Positions 16,683 through 26,379 of a stretch of DNA of 54,293 nucleotides are shown piece by piece. Below the pieces are notes generated by a model. That model made no database searches, was not told the origin of the DNA, and saw only the letters and a list, made by a program, of their open reading frames with translations. A program made the translations under genes and the position numbers. The stretch covers positions 1-54,293 of the forward strand of contig JAEOTW010000279.1 in the NCBI GenBank assembly GCA_016839655.1. The letters are read 5' to 3'. Each line of letters starts with the position of its first letter. The stretch's first letter is position 1. The stretch is from Promethearchaeota archaeon (GTDB lineage Archaea; Asgardarchaeota; Lokiarchaeia; Sigynarchaeales; SOKP01).

Positions 16683-18056
16683 TTAAAATTTACCCAATTT
16701 TTTCATGAAATCAGCAGCTGCTTTTCCACCAGGTAGCCCAGGCATCCCAGGCATCCCTTTTCCTTTTTTCTGCATTTGAAGAAATCGTTTCATAAATTTT
16801 TTCATTTGATTATATTGATCGAGCATTTTATTTATTACAGAGTATTGAGTTCCGCTTCCAATAGCTATTCGTCTTTTTCGGGTTTTTTTAATGATTTTTG
16901 GATTATCTTTTTCTTGTTGTGTCATTGAACTAAGAACAACTTCCCATTTTGCTAAATTAGCTTCAGCATCTTCTTTTAAAGCATCTGGGATGTTTCCGCC
17001 CCCCATCATTGATAGAATTTGCTTAAATTTTCCCACCTTTTTAATACTCTTCAACTGTAAATATAAATCATCAAGAGTGAATTTTCCATGCATCATTCTT
17101 TTAACCATCTCAGGTTCAATATCTACTTCAGCTTCTTGAACCTTCTGAACTAAAGATTCAATATCGGGAATTCCAAGTAATGTGCCTACAAATTTAGATG
17201 ACTCAAATTCCTCAAAGTCATCAATTTTCTCACCTACACCAATAAATCTAATTCCTACCCCTGATGCTGCACAAGCAGAAAGAGCACCACCTCCTTTCGC
17301 CGTTCCATCTAATTTCGTAACAATAATTGACCCTAAATTAGTCGTTTGAGCAAATGCTTCAGCTTGATTAAATGCTTGTTGGCCAAGAGTGCCATCAATT
17401 ACTAAAATAATTTCATTTGGTTTTAATTTTTGCTCTATAATGGCCATTTCTTTCATCAATTCTTTTTCTTCTTTATGTCTTCCAGCCGTATCAACAATTA
17501 TAATATCATTTCCATCATTAATTGCCTTTTTAGTTTCTTGAATGGCAATTTTAATGGCGTTTTTCTCATTTGGATTTCCGTAACATTTGACACCAACTTG
17601 TTCTGATAGTTGTTGCAATTGCTCATAAGCTCCAGGGCGCCAAGTATCAGTTGTTAGAGCTGCGATTTTATACCCTTTACTTTTATAATATTTTGCTAAT
17701 TTTGCGATTGTTGTTGTCTTACCTGAACCTTGGATACCAACAAGTAAAATCACATTTTTTTTTCCCGATTTAATTCTTATTGGTGCTGGTTTACCTCCAA
17801 GTAATTTTATAAGCTCATCGTGTATTAATTTTATCACAAAATCTTTCCTTCGTGCTTTTTGAAGTTTAGTATTCATTGCTTCTTTTCTGATATTTTCAGT
17901 CATTTCAAACACTAGTTCGACTTTTACATCGGATCCTAGCAGAGCTCTTTGTAATTCTTGGATAAGAGCATTCATCGCATCTTTATCTACTGATGGAAGA
18001 CGTCTAATCTTTCTAAGTGCACTATCTAATGTCCTTCCTAGTTTCTCTAAAACCAT
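16683..18056 (-). CDS. srp54: Signal recognition particle 54 kDa protein
   Basis: A 457-residue SRP GTPase that binds signal peptides and SRP RNA and docks with FtsY at the membrane. The N domain helices occupy residues 1-90. The G domain has GIQGSGKTTT (107-116), DTWRPGAYEQLQQL (137-150), VDTAGRHKEE (188-197) and TKLDGTAKGGG (247-257). The M domain (about 300-457) contains the RNA-binding signature around KRRIAIGSGTQYSVINKMLDQY and a Met-rich end. The tail holds a GMPGMPGLPGG run, a common low-complexity linker in archaeal SRP54. It heads a run with the TrmY-like gene and dihydroorotase, and is divergent from aIF5A with about 150 nt between starts. Confidence 0.97.
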   Translation of the reverse strand: MVLEKLGRTLDSALRKIRRLPSVDKDAMNALIQELQRALLGSDVKVELVFEMTENIRKEAMNTKLQKARRKDFVIKLIHDELIKLLGGKPAPIRIKSGKKNVILLVGIQGSGKTTTIAKLAKYYKSKGYKIAALTTDTWRPGAYEQLQQLSEQVGVKCYGNPNEKNAIKIAIQETKKAINDGNDIIIVDTAGRHKEEKELMKEMAIIEQKLKPNEIILVIDGTLGQQAFNQAEAFAQTTNLGSIIVTKLDGTAKGGGALSACAASGVGIRFIGVGEKIDDFEEFESSKFVGTLLGIPDIESLVQKVQEAEVDIEPEMVKRMMHGKFTLDDLYLQLKSIKKVGKFKQILSMMGGGNIPDALKEDAEANLAKWEVVLSSMTQQEKDNPKIIKKTRKRRIAIGSGTQYSVINKMLDQYNQMKKFMKRFLQMQKKGKGMPGMPGLPGGKAAADFMKKLGKF

Positions 18057-18208
18057 TTTAAAACATTAATTAATTTTTTTAAAGTATTTGAAATAGTGGG
18101 CAAAAACTAATATTTTTTTTTGAAAAAATATAATATATCATAAAGTAAAAGAAATATCAAAATTAAAAATATTTGGATTGAAAAATACAAACAAAGGTGT
18201 AAATGTAA

Positions 18209-18637
18209 TTGTCTATTAGAAGAACAGAGATACAAAAATTAAAGACTGGACAATATATCATGGTTGATGAAGAACCATGTATTATTAAAGCTACTGAAAG
18301 GTCCAAATCTGGAAAACACGGGCACGCGAAGGTCCGTGTTGTTTGTGTAGGCATGTTTGATAATAACAAACGCTCACTCACAATACCGAGTGGTCATATG
18401 GTCGAAGTGCCAGAAATCACGAAAGGAAATGCACAAATAAACTTTATTGAAGATGCCTCAATCAATGTTATGGATTTAGAAACATATGAATCTTTAGATG
18501 TAGATTGGCCTCAAGATGAGGACTTAAAAAAAAAAATAAAGGAACTTCAAGCTAATCCAGATAATATCTCATCGACTCAAGTAGAGTACTGGCAACTTGC
18601 GGGAAAGACTCTTATTAATAGAGTTTTCAGTAGTTAA
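18209..18637 (+). CDS. eif5a: Translation initiation factor 5A (aIF5A)
   Basis: A 142-residue homologue of eIF5A, which binds the ribosome E site and relieves stalling, especially on proline runs. SKSGKHGHAK (32-41) is the modification loop with Lys36 as the hypusine or deoxyhypusine site. The N-terminal SH3-like barrel (YIMVDEEPCIIKATE, KVRVVCVGMF) and C-terminal OB fold (INFIEDASINVMDLETYESLDV) are both present. It starts at TTG (18209), preceded by AAAGGTG at 18193-18199, a good Shine-Dalgarno at 9 nt. Length is normal for archaea (130-145). Confidence 0.96.
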   Translation: MSIRRTEIQKLKTGQYIMVDEEPCIIKATERSKSGKHGHAKVRVVCVGMFDNNKRSLTIPSGHMVEVPEITKGNAQINFIEDASINVMDLETYESLDVDWPQDEDLKKKIKELQANPDNISSTQVEYWQLAGKTLINRVFSS

Positions 18638-18734
18638 TCTTGGTAATTTAGATCTATCATTAATTTAAATATCCATTATTTTTTTAGAATATTTCAATAT
18701 TAAATTATATGTTTTAGTAGAAAATCCTAGGTTT

Positions 18735-19634
18735 ATGGAAAAAAAACCAATAGCTTTAGCTTGTAGATTGGATTCAGAAAGAGCAATCAAACTCACAAGA
18801 AGACTTTTTGAATATTTAGTTCAAAAAGGCGAAATTGTTTATCTGGAAACACGAATAGCTCCAAAAATTTTTCCACATAATAGTATGGATTTAGGTGAAA
18901 TGAATGCCAAGAGTATTAAATTCATAGTAATTGTTGGAGGAGATGGTTCAATATTAAGAGTTGCTAGTACACTACCTCAACAAAATCCTCCTCCTATTTT
19001 AGGAGTTAATGTTGGTTCTATTGGATTCTTGGATGAATCAAACGGAAGAACAATATTTAAAGATTTAATAAAGGTTTTAAATGGTGAATTTAAACTAGAG
19101 ACTTGTTCTAAAATTACTGCTTTTATAGCAAAAAATTCTGGGGAGATTAAACTGAGTAATGCACTGAATGAAGTTTTAATAGTATCTACTAAAAGTTCCA
19201 AGGTCTTACAGGTGTCAATTAGAATAGATGGAGTATTTTTAAATCGAAGTTATCTAGATGGAGTGATAATATCAACACCTACGGGATCTACAGCTTATAA
19301 TCTAAGTGCAGGTGGAGCAATTATAAATCCTAATATGGAAACTATACAAATAACACCCCTAAATAGCTTTGCGGGGTCAGGTTTAAAACCCATAATAGTA
19401 CCTATTGATTCTGAAATTGAAATTCAGCTACTAAGACCACGGTTGGACGCTAAAATCGTAATAGACGGACAACAAATTATTAGAAGAATTGCTCCAAATA
19501 CTAGAATCAGGGTTCGTAAAGCAAATTCTCAAAATCAATTTATTCGGTTTTCTGGAAGTTATTATAATCGGTTGAGAAAGAAAATTATTGGTACTGTGAG
19601 AAGAGTGCCTATTGATGATTCTCCTGAAGTATAA
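18735..19634 (+). CDS. nadK: NAD kinase
   Basis: A 299-residue ATP (or polyphosphate)-NAD kinase that makes NADP. VGGDGSILR (67-75) is the family's GGDGT-type ATP-binding motif and NVGSIGFLDE (near 94) the second conserved loop. DGVIISTPTGSTAYNLSAGG near 175 is the NAD-binding motif, followed by ITPLNSFAGSGLKPIIVP. No extra domain is fused. It starts at ATG and lies downstream of aIF5A with about 100 nt between, probably with its own promoter. It is the natural partner of the NadC-type gene in NAD(P) supply but is not linked to it. Confidence 0.95.
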   Translation: MEKKPIALACRLDSERAIKLTRRLFEYLVQKGEIVYLETRIAPKIFPHNSMDLGEMNAKSIKFIVIVGGDGSILRVASTLPQQNPPPILGVNVGSIGFLDESNGRTIFKDLIKVLNGEFKLETCSKITAFIAKNSGEIKLSNALNEVLIVSTKSSKVLQVSIRIDGVFLNRSYLDGVIISTPTGSTAYNLSAGGAIINPNMETIQITPLNSFAGSGLKPIIVPIDSEIEIQLLRPRLDAKIVIDGQQIIRRIAPNTRIRVRKANSQNQFIRFSGSYYNRLRKKIIGTVRRVPIDDSPEV

Positions 19635-19646
19635 AAGTTAAGAAAA

Positions 19647-19657
19647 AAATTTATAGA
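19647..19657 (+). promoter_or_regulatory. Probable TATA box for nob1
   Basis: AAATTTATAGA lies 34 nt before the ATG at 19692, preceded by an A-rich run. The spacing suits an archaeal promoter with a short leader. Evidence is only sequence resemblance in AT-rich DNA. Confidence 0.35.
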
Positions 19658-19691
19658 CCATTTCTAATATTCTATAACCGAAGAAGAAATT

Positions 19692-20228
19692 ATGAGAGAA
19701 AAAACTTCAATTTATATATTTGATGCTAATATTTTCCTAACTGGAATTGATTTTAATGTAATTGAAGGAATCATTTATACAACACCTTCCATAATTGAGG
19801 AAGTAAATGAAAGTAGATATAAAGAAAAAAATAGAAATATTTTAAATAAAATTAACGTCGCAATTGAGACAAAGAAATTAAAAATAAAAGTTCCCAAAAA
19901 AGAATATGTCAATAAGATAAATGAGATATCTAAGGACACAGGAGATTTTAATGCATTATCAGATGCTGATAAGGGACTTTTAGCTATTAGTTTAGAGCTA
20001 TTAGAAAAGCAAGGAGAAGGTTTGAGAGTCTACAGTAATGATTATTCTATTGAAAATATCTGTGCTCAGACAAAAATACCATTTTCATCTTTATATAAAG
20101 ATGGTATTGATTTTATGATTATGTGGGAAATTTATTGCCCCTTTTGCAAAAAAATCTATAGAGCTGAAGACTTGAATAAAATTTGTGAAATTTGCGGAAA
20201 AATATTAAGAAGACGACCAAAGAAATAA
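19692..20228 (+). CDS. nob1: rRNA maturation endonuclease NOB1 (PIN domain plus zinc ribbon)
   Basis: A 178-residue endonuclease that cuts the 3' end of pre-16S rRNA during small-subunit maturation. The PIN domain starts with YIFDANIFLTG (8-18; Asp11), continues with TPSIIEEVNE (31-40), then the acidic LSDADKGLLAIS (89-100; Asp91, Asp93) and YSNDYSIENI (114-123; Asp117). A C-terminal zinc ribbon is formed by Cys149, Cys152, Cys165 and Cys168, followed by a basic tail. Order and length match archaeal NOB1. It is followed by FEN-1 70 nt downstream on the same strand. Confidence 0.93.
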   Translation: MREKTSIYIFDANIFLTGIDFNVIEGIIYTTPSIIEEVNESRYKEKNRNILNKINVAIETKKLKIKVPKKEYVNKINEISKDTGDFNALSDADKGLLAISLELLEKQGEGLRVYSNDYSIENICAQTKIPFSSLYKDGIDFMIMWEIYCPFCKKIYRAEDLNKICEICGKILRRRPKK

Positions 20229-20298
20229 AATAATATAATAGTGGTAATTATATAATTTGTATCATACATATATATGAAAAATAGGGAATAATGAAGAA

Positions 20299-21345
20299 AT
20301 GGGCGTAAAAATAAATGAACTAGTAAATGAAGTTAAAAGAACTATCACATTTGAAAATCTCTTTAAAAAATGTATTGCTATAGACGCATTTAATACAATT
20401 TATCAATTTTTAGCAATCATTAGACAAAGAGATGGAACCTCTTTAAAAGATTATGAGGGAAATGTAACATCACATCTCTCTGGACTTTTTTATAGATCTA
20501 TTAATTTTTTAGAGCATAATATCAAACCAATATATGTTTTTGATGGTATTCCCTCTGATTTGAAATTGGATACAATAAAGGAAAGGAAAAAAATTAAAAT
20601 CGAAGCTAAGGAGAAAATGATAAAAGCCCAAGATGAGGAGGATTTTCAACAAGCTAAAAAATTTGCTCAATTTACGTCTACATTAGATACGGGAATGATT
20701 GATGAGAGTAAAAAATTGATTGAATTTATGGGGATGCCAATTGTTCAGGCAAGCTCTGAAGGAGAAGCTCAATCAGCATTTATAGTTGAAAAGGGAGATG
20801 CTTGGGCATGTGCTTCTCAAGATTATGACACTTTATTATTTGGAGGAGAAAGATTAATAAGGAATTTTGCTATAAGTCGAAGTAGGAAGGTGAGAGATAC
20901 AACTGTTAGTTTAGAAATAGAATATGTATCATTAAATAAATTCCTAGATAATCTGGGAATAACACGAGAGCAATTGATTGAGATGGGAATAATGATTGGT
21001 ACTGATTTCTTTCAAGGGATTAAAGGAATTGGTCAAAAAACAGCTTTAGATTTGATTCGGAAATATAATACAATAGAAAACATAATTAACAGCCAAGTTA
21101 AGATAGGTGGAAAGGAAATCATATTGGACTTAGATATGGTTGCTCAAATTAAGGATATATTTTTAAAACCAGATGTTAAAAAAGATTACAAGATACCAAA
21201 AACACAAAAAATCAATTTTGATAATTTGGAAGAATTACTAATTGAACAACATAATTTTTCACGACAAAGGGTTGAAAATGCTTTAGATAGACTGAGAAAA
21301 TTGGATTCTTCAAGAGTTCAAGTTTCCTTAGATGATTTCTTTTAG
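20299..21345 (+). CDS. fen1: Flap endonuclease 1
   Basis: A 348-residue FEN-1/XPG-family nuclease that removes 5' flaps during Okazaki-fragment maturation and base-excision repair. The N-terminal nuclease region has AIDAFNTIYQFL, the YVFDGIP block near 79 and the EGEAQSAFI block near 155 with the metal-binding acids. The H3TH motif follows as MGIMIGTDFFQGIKGIGQKTAL near 230. The protein ends in QVSLDDFF (341-348), a canonical PCNA-interacting box. Length and order match archaeal FEN-1. It lies between NOB1 and CDC48 on the same strand. Confidence 0.97.
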   Translation: MGVKINELVNEVKRTITFENLFKKCIAIDAFNTIYQFLAIIRQRDGTSLKDYEGNVTSHLSGLFYRSINFLEHNIKPIYVFDGIPSDLKLDTIKERKKIKIEAKEKMIKAQDEEDFQQAKKFAQFTSTLDTGMIDESKKLIEFMGMPIVQASSEGEAQSAFIVEKGDAWACASQDYDTLLFGGERLIRNFAISRSRKVRDTTVSLEIEYVSLNKFLDNLGITREQLIEMGIMIGTDFFQGIKGIGQKTALDLIRKYNTIENIINSQVKIGGKEIILDLDMVAQIKDIFLKPDVKKDYKIPKTQKINFDNLEELLIEQHNFSRQRVENALDRLRKLDSSRVQVSLDDFF

Positions 21346-21444
21346 AAAATTACACAAAAGCTTTAATAAAAAAAAGAAAAAATTTTTACGAAATTAATAA
21401 TTCTCTATATTAGAATAATAAAATTATGAAAAATTTGTAGTATC

Positions 21445-23676
21445 ATGTCATCAAAAGGGAATAATGGTAAGGAGAAAGAGGATGAAACGTTAAGTGTAAC
21501 CTTACGGGTTCAAAAGGCTAAGAAAAGGGACATTGGACGCAATATTATACGTATTGATCCAAAAACAATGGAAAAACTAAATATTCAAACAGGTGATGTC
21601 ATATCTGTTAATGGTAAGAAAGAGAGTGCTGGAATAGCCTGGCCAAGTTATCCTCAAGATAATGGATTAGGAATTGTACGTGTCGATTCCAGACTTCAAA
21701 AAAACACAGGTTCTAGAATCGATGATACTATTGAAATTCGAAAAGTGAAAGCTGAGACTGCCCAACATGTTGTTTTAGCGCCCTCCAACTTTTCTATTAA
21801 AATCGATCCCCGACTTGAAAGTTTTGTAAAAAGAAAATTAAACAATTATCCTATTTCAATGGATGATTATATCTTCATTTCTATTGGAATTAGCCGAGAG
21901 ATTACTTTTAAAGTTATAAGCATGAGACCTAAAGGAATATGTGTAATTAAACAAGATACAATACTTAATTTAAGCGACAGAATTATTGAAGAAGAAGAAA
22001 GAGGGCTTAATTATATTACATATGAAGATGTTGGTGGATTAGACAAAGAAATACAGAGAGTGAGAGAAATGGTAGAACTTCCTCTAAGACATCCTTCCTT
22101 ATTCAAACGGTTGGGAATTGACCCACCAAAGGGAGTACTTCTCCGAGGACCACCTGGTTGTGGAAAAACTTTATTAGCTAGGGCAGTAGCTAATGAAAGT
22201 GAGGCATATTTTATCTCAATAAATGGTCCAGAAATTATGAGTAAATTTTATGGGGAATCTGAAAAGAAATTGAGGAAAATATTTATTGAAGCAGAAGAAA
22301 AGAGTCCTGCTATTATTTTCATAGATGAGATTGATGCTATTGCTCCAAAGAGAGAGACTGTTACAGGGGAGGTAGAACGTAGAGTTGTTGCCCAGTTATT
22401 AGCATTAATGGATGGATTACATGGTAGGGGAAAAGTTATAGTGATAGGAGCAACTAATAGACCAAATAGTTTGGATCCTGCATTAAGACGTCCAGGGAGA
22501 TTTGATCGTGAAATTGAGATAAAAGTTCCGAATGAAAAAGGTAGGAGAGAAGTTTTCCAAATACATACGCGAAATATGCCTCTTGATAAGAAGATTTCAT
22601 TGAAAGAATTTTCCCAAATAACTCATGGATTTGTAGGAGCGGATATTTCAGCAGTTTGTAGAGAAGCTGCAATGTCAGCGTTGAGGAGATATTTACCTAA
22701 AATTGACTTAGAATCAGAGATAATTGACCCAGAATTATTAGAACAAATAGAGGTTACTCAAGACGATTTTGAGGATGCATTAAAAGAAATTTTACCTTCT
22801 GGAATAAGAGAAGTATTTGTAGAGGTTCCAAATGTGCCTTGGGATCAAGTAGGAGGTTTGGATGATTTAAAGCAACAATTAATTGAAGCAGTTGAATGGC
22901 CAATATCAAATCCAACTTTATTTAGTCGTATGGGAATATCCCCGCCAAAAGGAATTCTACTTTATGGTCCACCTGGCTGTGGTAAGACTTTATTAGCTAG
23001 AGCTGTAGCAACTGAAAGTAAAGCAAATTTTATATCAATTAAAGGTCCAGAACTCTTATCTAAATGGGTAGGAGAATCAGAGAAAGCAATTAGAGAGATT
23101 TTTCGCAAAGCTAAAATGGCATCTCCTTGTATTATTTTTTTTGATGAATTTGATTCAATTGCACCAAGTAGAGGTAGACATACATCAGACTCTGGTGTAA
23201 CCGAGAAAGTATTATCTCAATTTTTAACGGAATTGGATGGATTAGAAGTTATGAAAGATATTGTAGTGGTTGCGGCCACTAATCGTCCGGATATCCTAGA
23301 TCCAGCATTAATAAGGCCTGGGAGGATTGATCGAATATTATTAGTTCCCCAACCAGATGAAAAGGGAAGACTTGAGATATTAAAAATTTTTACTAAAGAA
23401 ATGCCTTTAGCGAGTAATATAGAATTAGAGAGTTTAAATAATATGATCGAAGGTTTTTCTGGTGCTGATATAGAGACTTGGTGTCGTGAAGCTGCTATGA
23501 TTGCTTTGAGAGAAAATATTAGAGCACGAAAAGTATCATTAGAGCATTTTAAAGAAGCGAGAAAGATAGTTAATCCTACATTAACAACTGAAATACTAGA
23601 ATGGTATATTAAATTTGGTGATAGGTTAAAAAGTAGAAGAATTGAAGAATCTAAAGAAGACAGATTGTTTGTTTAA
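21445..23676 (+). CDS. cdc48: CDC48/VCP-type AAA ATPase
   Basis: A 743-residue hexameric unfoldase. Residues 15-105 are the double-psi barrel N-domain (TLRVQKAKKRDIGRNIIRID) and 106-190 the second N subdomain. D1 has Walker A GPPGCGKT (235-242) and Walker B IIFIDEID (290-297); D2 has GPPGCGKT (508-515) and IIFFDEFD (563-570), with NRP sensors and RRPGRFDR/IRPGRIDR arginine fingers. It threads substrate proteins, probably feeding the proteasome whose alpha subunit lies at the right end of the window. The C-terminus ends LFV and lacks a clear HbYX proteasome-docking motif. It is followed by a small winged-helix gene. Confidence 0.96.
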   Translation: MSSKGNNGKEKEDETLSVTLRVQKAKKRDIGRNIIRIDPKTMEKLNIQTGDVISVNGKKESAGIAWPSYPQDNGLGIVRVDSRLQKNTGSRIDDTIEIRKVKAETAQHVVLAPSNFSIKIDPRLESFVKRKLNNYPISMDDYIFISIGISREITFKVISMRPKGICVIKQDTILNLSDRIIEEEERGLNYITYEDVGGLDKEIQRVREMVELPLRHPSLFKRLGIDPPKGVLLRGPPGCGKTLLARAVANESEAYFISINGPEIMSKFYGESEKKLRKIFIEAEEKSPAIIFIDEIDAIAPKRETVTGEVERRVVAQLLALMDGLHGRGKVIVIGATNRPNSLDPALRRPGRFDREIEIKVPNEKGRREVFQIHTRNMPLDKKISLKEFSQITHGFVGADISAVCREAAMSALRRYLPKIDLESEIIDPELLEQIEVTQDDFEDALKEILPSGIREVFVEVPNVPWDQVGGLDDLKQQLIEAVEWPISNPTLFSRMGISPPKGILLYGPPGCGKTLLARAVATESKANFISIKGPELLSKWVGESEKAIREIFRKAKMASPCIIFFDEFDSIAPSRGRHTSDSGVTEKVLSQFLTELDGLEVMKDIVVVAATNRPDILDPALIRPGRIDRILLVPQPDEKGRLEILKIFTKEMPLASNIELESLNNMIEGFSGADIETWCREAAMIALRENIRARKVSLEHFKEARKIVNPTLTTEILEWYIKFGDRLKSRRIEESKEDRLFV

Positions 23677-23741
23677 AATTGATAAAATTAATTAGAAATA
23701 AGTTATTCTAAATATTAAATTTCTATTTTTGGTGAAGCAAA

Positions 23742-24014
23742 ATCGAATCTCATCGTTGGAATCAGAAACCGATATTAAATTCTGTTATTGATATATTAAT
23801 TAAAAATAAAGGGGAAATTTTAGATAAAAGGCTTGAAGAACTTCTTAAGAAAGAATTTCCATTCGTAAATGCATTACTATTAGAAGAGCTCTTCATGAAA
23901 TTAGAGAGTATAGGAATTATTAACGTTTTTCGTGTTTCTAAAAATAAAAAAATGATAGTTCTTAACAAACGCAATACTTCATTAAGAGAAGAATTAACTT
24001 CAGAACTACTTTAA
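23742..24014 (+). CDS. Small winged-helix protein lacking an ATG/GTG/TTG start (probable ATC start)
   Basis: The frame 23736-24014 is open after a TGA at 23733-23735 and encodes a convincing 85-90-residue protein: WNQKPILNSVIDILIKN, a helix pair ending in EEFxxx-type acids, a recognition-like helix VNALLLEELFMKLESIGII and a wing VFRVSKNKKMIVLNK. No ATG, GTG or TTG occurs before the core of the domain; the first ATG is at residue 53. GGTGA at 23731-23735 is followed by six bases and ATC (23742-23744), which would give a 90-residue product. Alternatively the GTG at 23732 in another frame plus a one-base error would be needed. Its end overlaps the last 9 bases of the convergent HerA gene. DNA- or protein-binding by fold; function unknown. 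Confidence 0.6.
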   Translation: MESHRWNQKPILNSVIDILIKNKGEILDKRLEELLKKEFPFVNALLLEELFMKLESIGIINVFRVSKNKKMIVLNKRNTSLREELTSELL

Positions 24015-25532
24015 TTCTTTATTTTGCCAATTTAAACAAAATTGAGCTAGTGAAATCTCTTCTTTCTTTGATTTAAAACTTCTTTCTCTAACTTCAATAA
24101 AAACCGGATAATTTACAGCATTCCCCATTAATATCATTTCTCCAACTCCTAAACTAGAGATCATACTAGTATATTCTTTTGTAATTGCTTCTGAACTATC
24201 CATCAGATGCTTGAGATCATAAGGATTTTTTATGTTTAAAACTAGTTTAGAATTACACTGTGATAACGCAGTAGTACTTAATTTCTTTGGTCTCTGACTA
24301 ATTAAACATAAACAAGCCATAAATTTCCTTCCTTCCCTAGCAATCATCTCAATTATAGGTTTTGAAATTGCATTAGCATGGGCCGCTTCTGGACAAAATT
24401 GATGAGCTTCCTCAACAATGAGTAAAAATGGAGGAATAGTGTTCATTCTCCTCAGATTAAATAATCGATTGCAAATGTAATCAACAATAATCTGTTTTTT
24501 TCTAATACTAATTTCTTTCTGAAAATTAAAAATCGTTAATTGCTGTTTATTCACTATATTGCTTAAGATCGGATTTTCTTGAGAACCAAATAGAGTAAGC
24601 CTGTTTAAATCTGACAACCAACCAACTAAAGCTTGTTTCGTACTACGATTACCTTCAGTATCATTTTCAATCTGTTCAATTATATCATTTAGAGTGTAAT
24701 TATTCTTTTTACTTTTATCTCGTCTTAGTTTCTTTATATACTTTGAAAGCTCTCTTATTTGAACATATGAGATTTGCTCTTGATATTTTTTAAAAGAATA
24801 GACAGATAATTTGGGAATTCCAATTTGAAAATAGGAAATATCATGTATATTAATTTTTGTTTTCAAGTTAGGGATATCTTTTAAATATGTATATTCTCCA
24901 TGAACGTCAAATAAAATAATAGATGGAGTGCCATAATCCTTGTTTCTAGAAAGAAGTTCTTCGATAAGAATTGATGTTAGATAACTCTTCCCACCTCCAG
25001 ATATTGAAAGAATAGCAAAGTGTTTGTTAAGCAACCTATTCATATTAATTTTCGCTTTAGAATTGGTAACTTTTACTTGGCCAAGATCTAATCCATAATC
25101 ATTATCAAATCCAAGAAATTTAAAGAGTATATCTTCTTCCACGATATATACTCCTTTTCCGGGGCTTGCAGGATAAGTCATTCTTTGAACTTTTTCGATT
25201 TCTTTTAAGTTTTCATCTGTAAATTTAATTAACCCTAAACACTTTACTATTGAAATAGCAAACTCAAAATCTTCACTTGGAAAAAGTCCTTTTAAAATAT
25301 TAGGATTATTGTTATTATTATAAGCTTTAATAGTTAAAGCATCAGTAAAATACTCATTTAACAAGACAATTTCTTCAATGATCCCGATCAAAAATCCCTC
25401 ATTTGATTTCGTGTATACAAATAAACCTTTTTGAATTAAGATCTTATCTTGCCTTTTATTGATTACAAAAGGGAACTTAGACACATTCGGTAATTGTAAA
25501 TAATTAAAAACAGTTCCAACTTTAATTGCCAT
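24006..25532 (-). CDS. herA: HerA-like ATPase/helicase
   Basis: A 508-residue HerA/FtsK-superfamily ATPase. An N-terminal HAS-barrel (about 1-110: KVGTVFNYLQLPNV, FVINKRQDKIL) precedes the RecA-like core: Walker A ISGGGKSYLT near 177, LFDVHGEYTYL, Walker B LLIVEEAHQF near 375, then ISQRPKKLSTTALSQCN near 413 and the arginine-finger region ending NPYDLKHLMD. HerA usually works with the NurA nuclease in DNA end resection, but no nurA is adjacent. A TTG at 25559 would add nine residues; the ATG at 25532 is preferred because the barrel begins just after it. It converges on the small winged-helix gene. Confidence 0.88.
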   Translation of the reverse strand: MAIKVGTVFNYLQLPNVSKFPFVINKRQDKILIQKGLFVYTKSNEGFLIGIIEEIVLLNEYFTDALTIKAYNNNNNPNILKGLFPSEDFEFAISIVKCLGLIKFTDENLKEIEKVQRMTYPASPGKGVYIVEEDILFKFLGFDNDYGLDLGQVKVTNSKAKINMNRLLNKHFAILSISGGGKSYLTSILIEELLSRNKDYGTPSIILFDVHGEYTYLKDIPNLKTKINIHDISYFQIGIPKLSVYSFKKYQEQISYVQIRELSKYIKKLRRDKSKKNNYTLNDIIEQIENDTEGNRSTKQALVGWLSDLNRLTLFGSQENPILSNIVNKQQLTIFNFQKEISIRKKQIIVDYICNRLFNLRRMNTIPPFLLIVEEAHQFCPEAAHANAISKPIIEMIAREGRKFMACLCLISQRPKKLSTTALSQCNSKLVLNIKNPYDLKHLMDSSEAITKEYTSMISSLGVGEMILMGNAVNYPVFIEVRERSFKSKKEEISLAQFCLNWQNKELK

Positions 25533-25668
25533 TTTATCAAATTGGGTAAATAAGATCAATTAAAAGATTGATTTGAATTTATTAGAGAATATAATTATAT
25601 AAAAAAAATAAAAGAGCTAAAGATTTCTAATTTAATTAAAAAGGATTAATGAAAACCTTAGAGAATTA

Positions 25669-26286
25669 TTATTTCTTCTTTTCTTTCTCCAAACCACCAA
25701 GCAATTTTAATATGAGGTAATACCCGTTGCGCCAGAAGTAAATGAGTCCTAAGGTTATTCCAACCAATATAAAAAGTCCTATTCCTATAAATAGCACTTT
25801 AGGTCCTGTACTTCCTAATAGAGTCAGAATTATTGATGGGTCTCCAGTACCACTAGTGAAAATATCCCATAAAACCGCAAAAATCGCCCCACCAATAATA
25901 CCAATTAAACTGATTAACAATCCCCATGCTGCAATTTTAACATCTCTACGATTCTTATAACGTTCTTCAAGCTCTCTCTTTTTATATATAAATTGGATTA
26001 AGGATCGTGAAGTCTTTTTGAATAATCCAAAAAAGAAGATTAACAAAAAAAACAAACCTGCTAAAAGTCCACCAATGATAGCTATCTGCCATCCTAAATT
26101 TAGAGTTAAAAACTGTTCCCATTTTCCAGTTGTACCGATAAAAAAATCCGCAATAGTCCAAACAACGCCTCCTAGTGAAACAATAGTAGCAATAACTATT
26201 GTTATAAAAAACACTGAAGCTATAATTCTCTGACTTTTTCTAAACTCAGTTGTTAAATTTGAAGATTCATTTTCCATTTCATTCAC
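25669..26286 (-). CDS. Four-helix membrane protein of unknown function
   Basis: A 205-residue integral membrane protein with four clear hydrophobic segments: about 22-46 (ASVFFITIVIATIVSLGG), 66-92 (WQIAIIGGLLAGLFFLLIFF), 118-142 (WGLLISLIGIIGGAIFAVLW) and 160-185 (VLFIGIGLFILVGITLGLIY). Between helices two and three is a basic loop rich in Lys, Arg and Glu, and the C-terminus ends EKEKKK, suggesting both are cytoplasmic. The N-terminus is short and acidic. No catalytic motif or known family was recognised. It lies upstream of HerA and downstream of the glycerol-kinase-like gene in transcription order, with gaps of about 100 nt on each side. Confidence 0.75.
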   Translation of the reverse strand: MNEMENESSNLTTEFRKSQRIIASVFFITIVIATIVSLGGVVWTIADFFIGTTGKWEQFLTLNLGWQIAIIGGLLAGLFFLLIFFFGLFKKTSRSLIQFIYKKRELEERYKNRRDVKIAAWGLLISLIGIIGGAIFAVLWDIFTSGTGDPSIILTLLGSTGPKVLFIGIGLFILVGITLGLIYFWRNGYYLILKLLGGLEKEKKK

Positions 26287-26379
26287 TTTATTGTTTTTAT
26301 TCTCTGTAAGTTGATTTAATTATAGAAGAAATAACATTTAAAGTATATAAAATTGTTTATTATCAAATAATTTCTTCCT

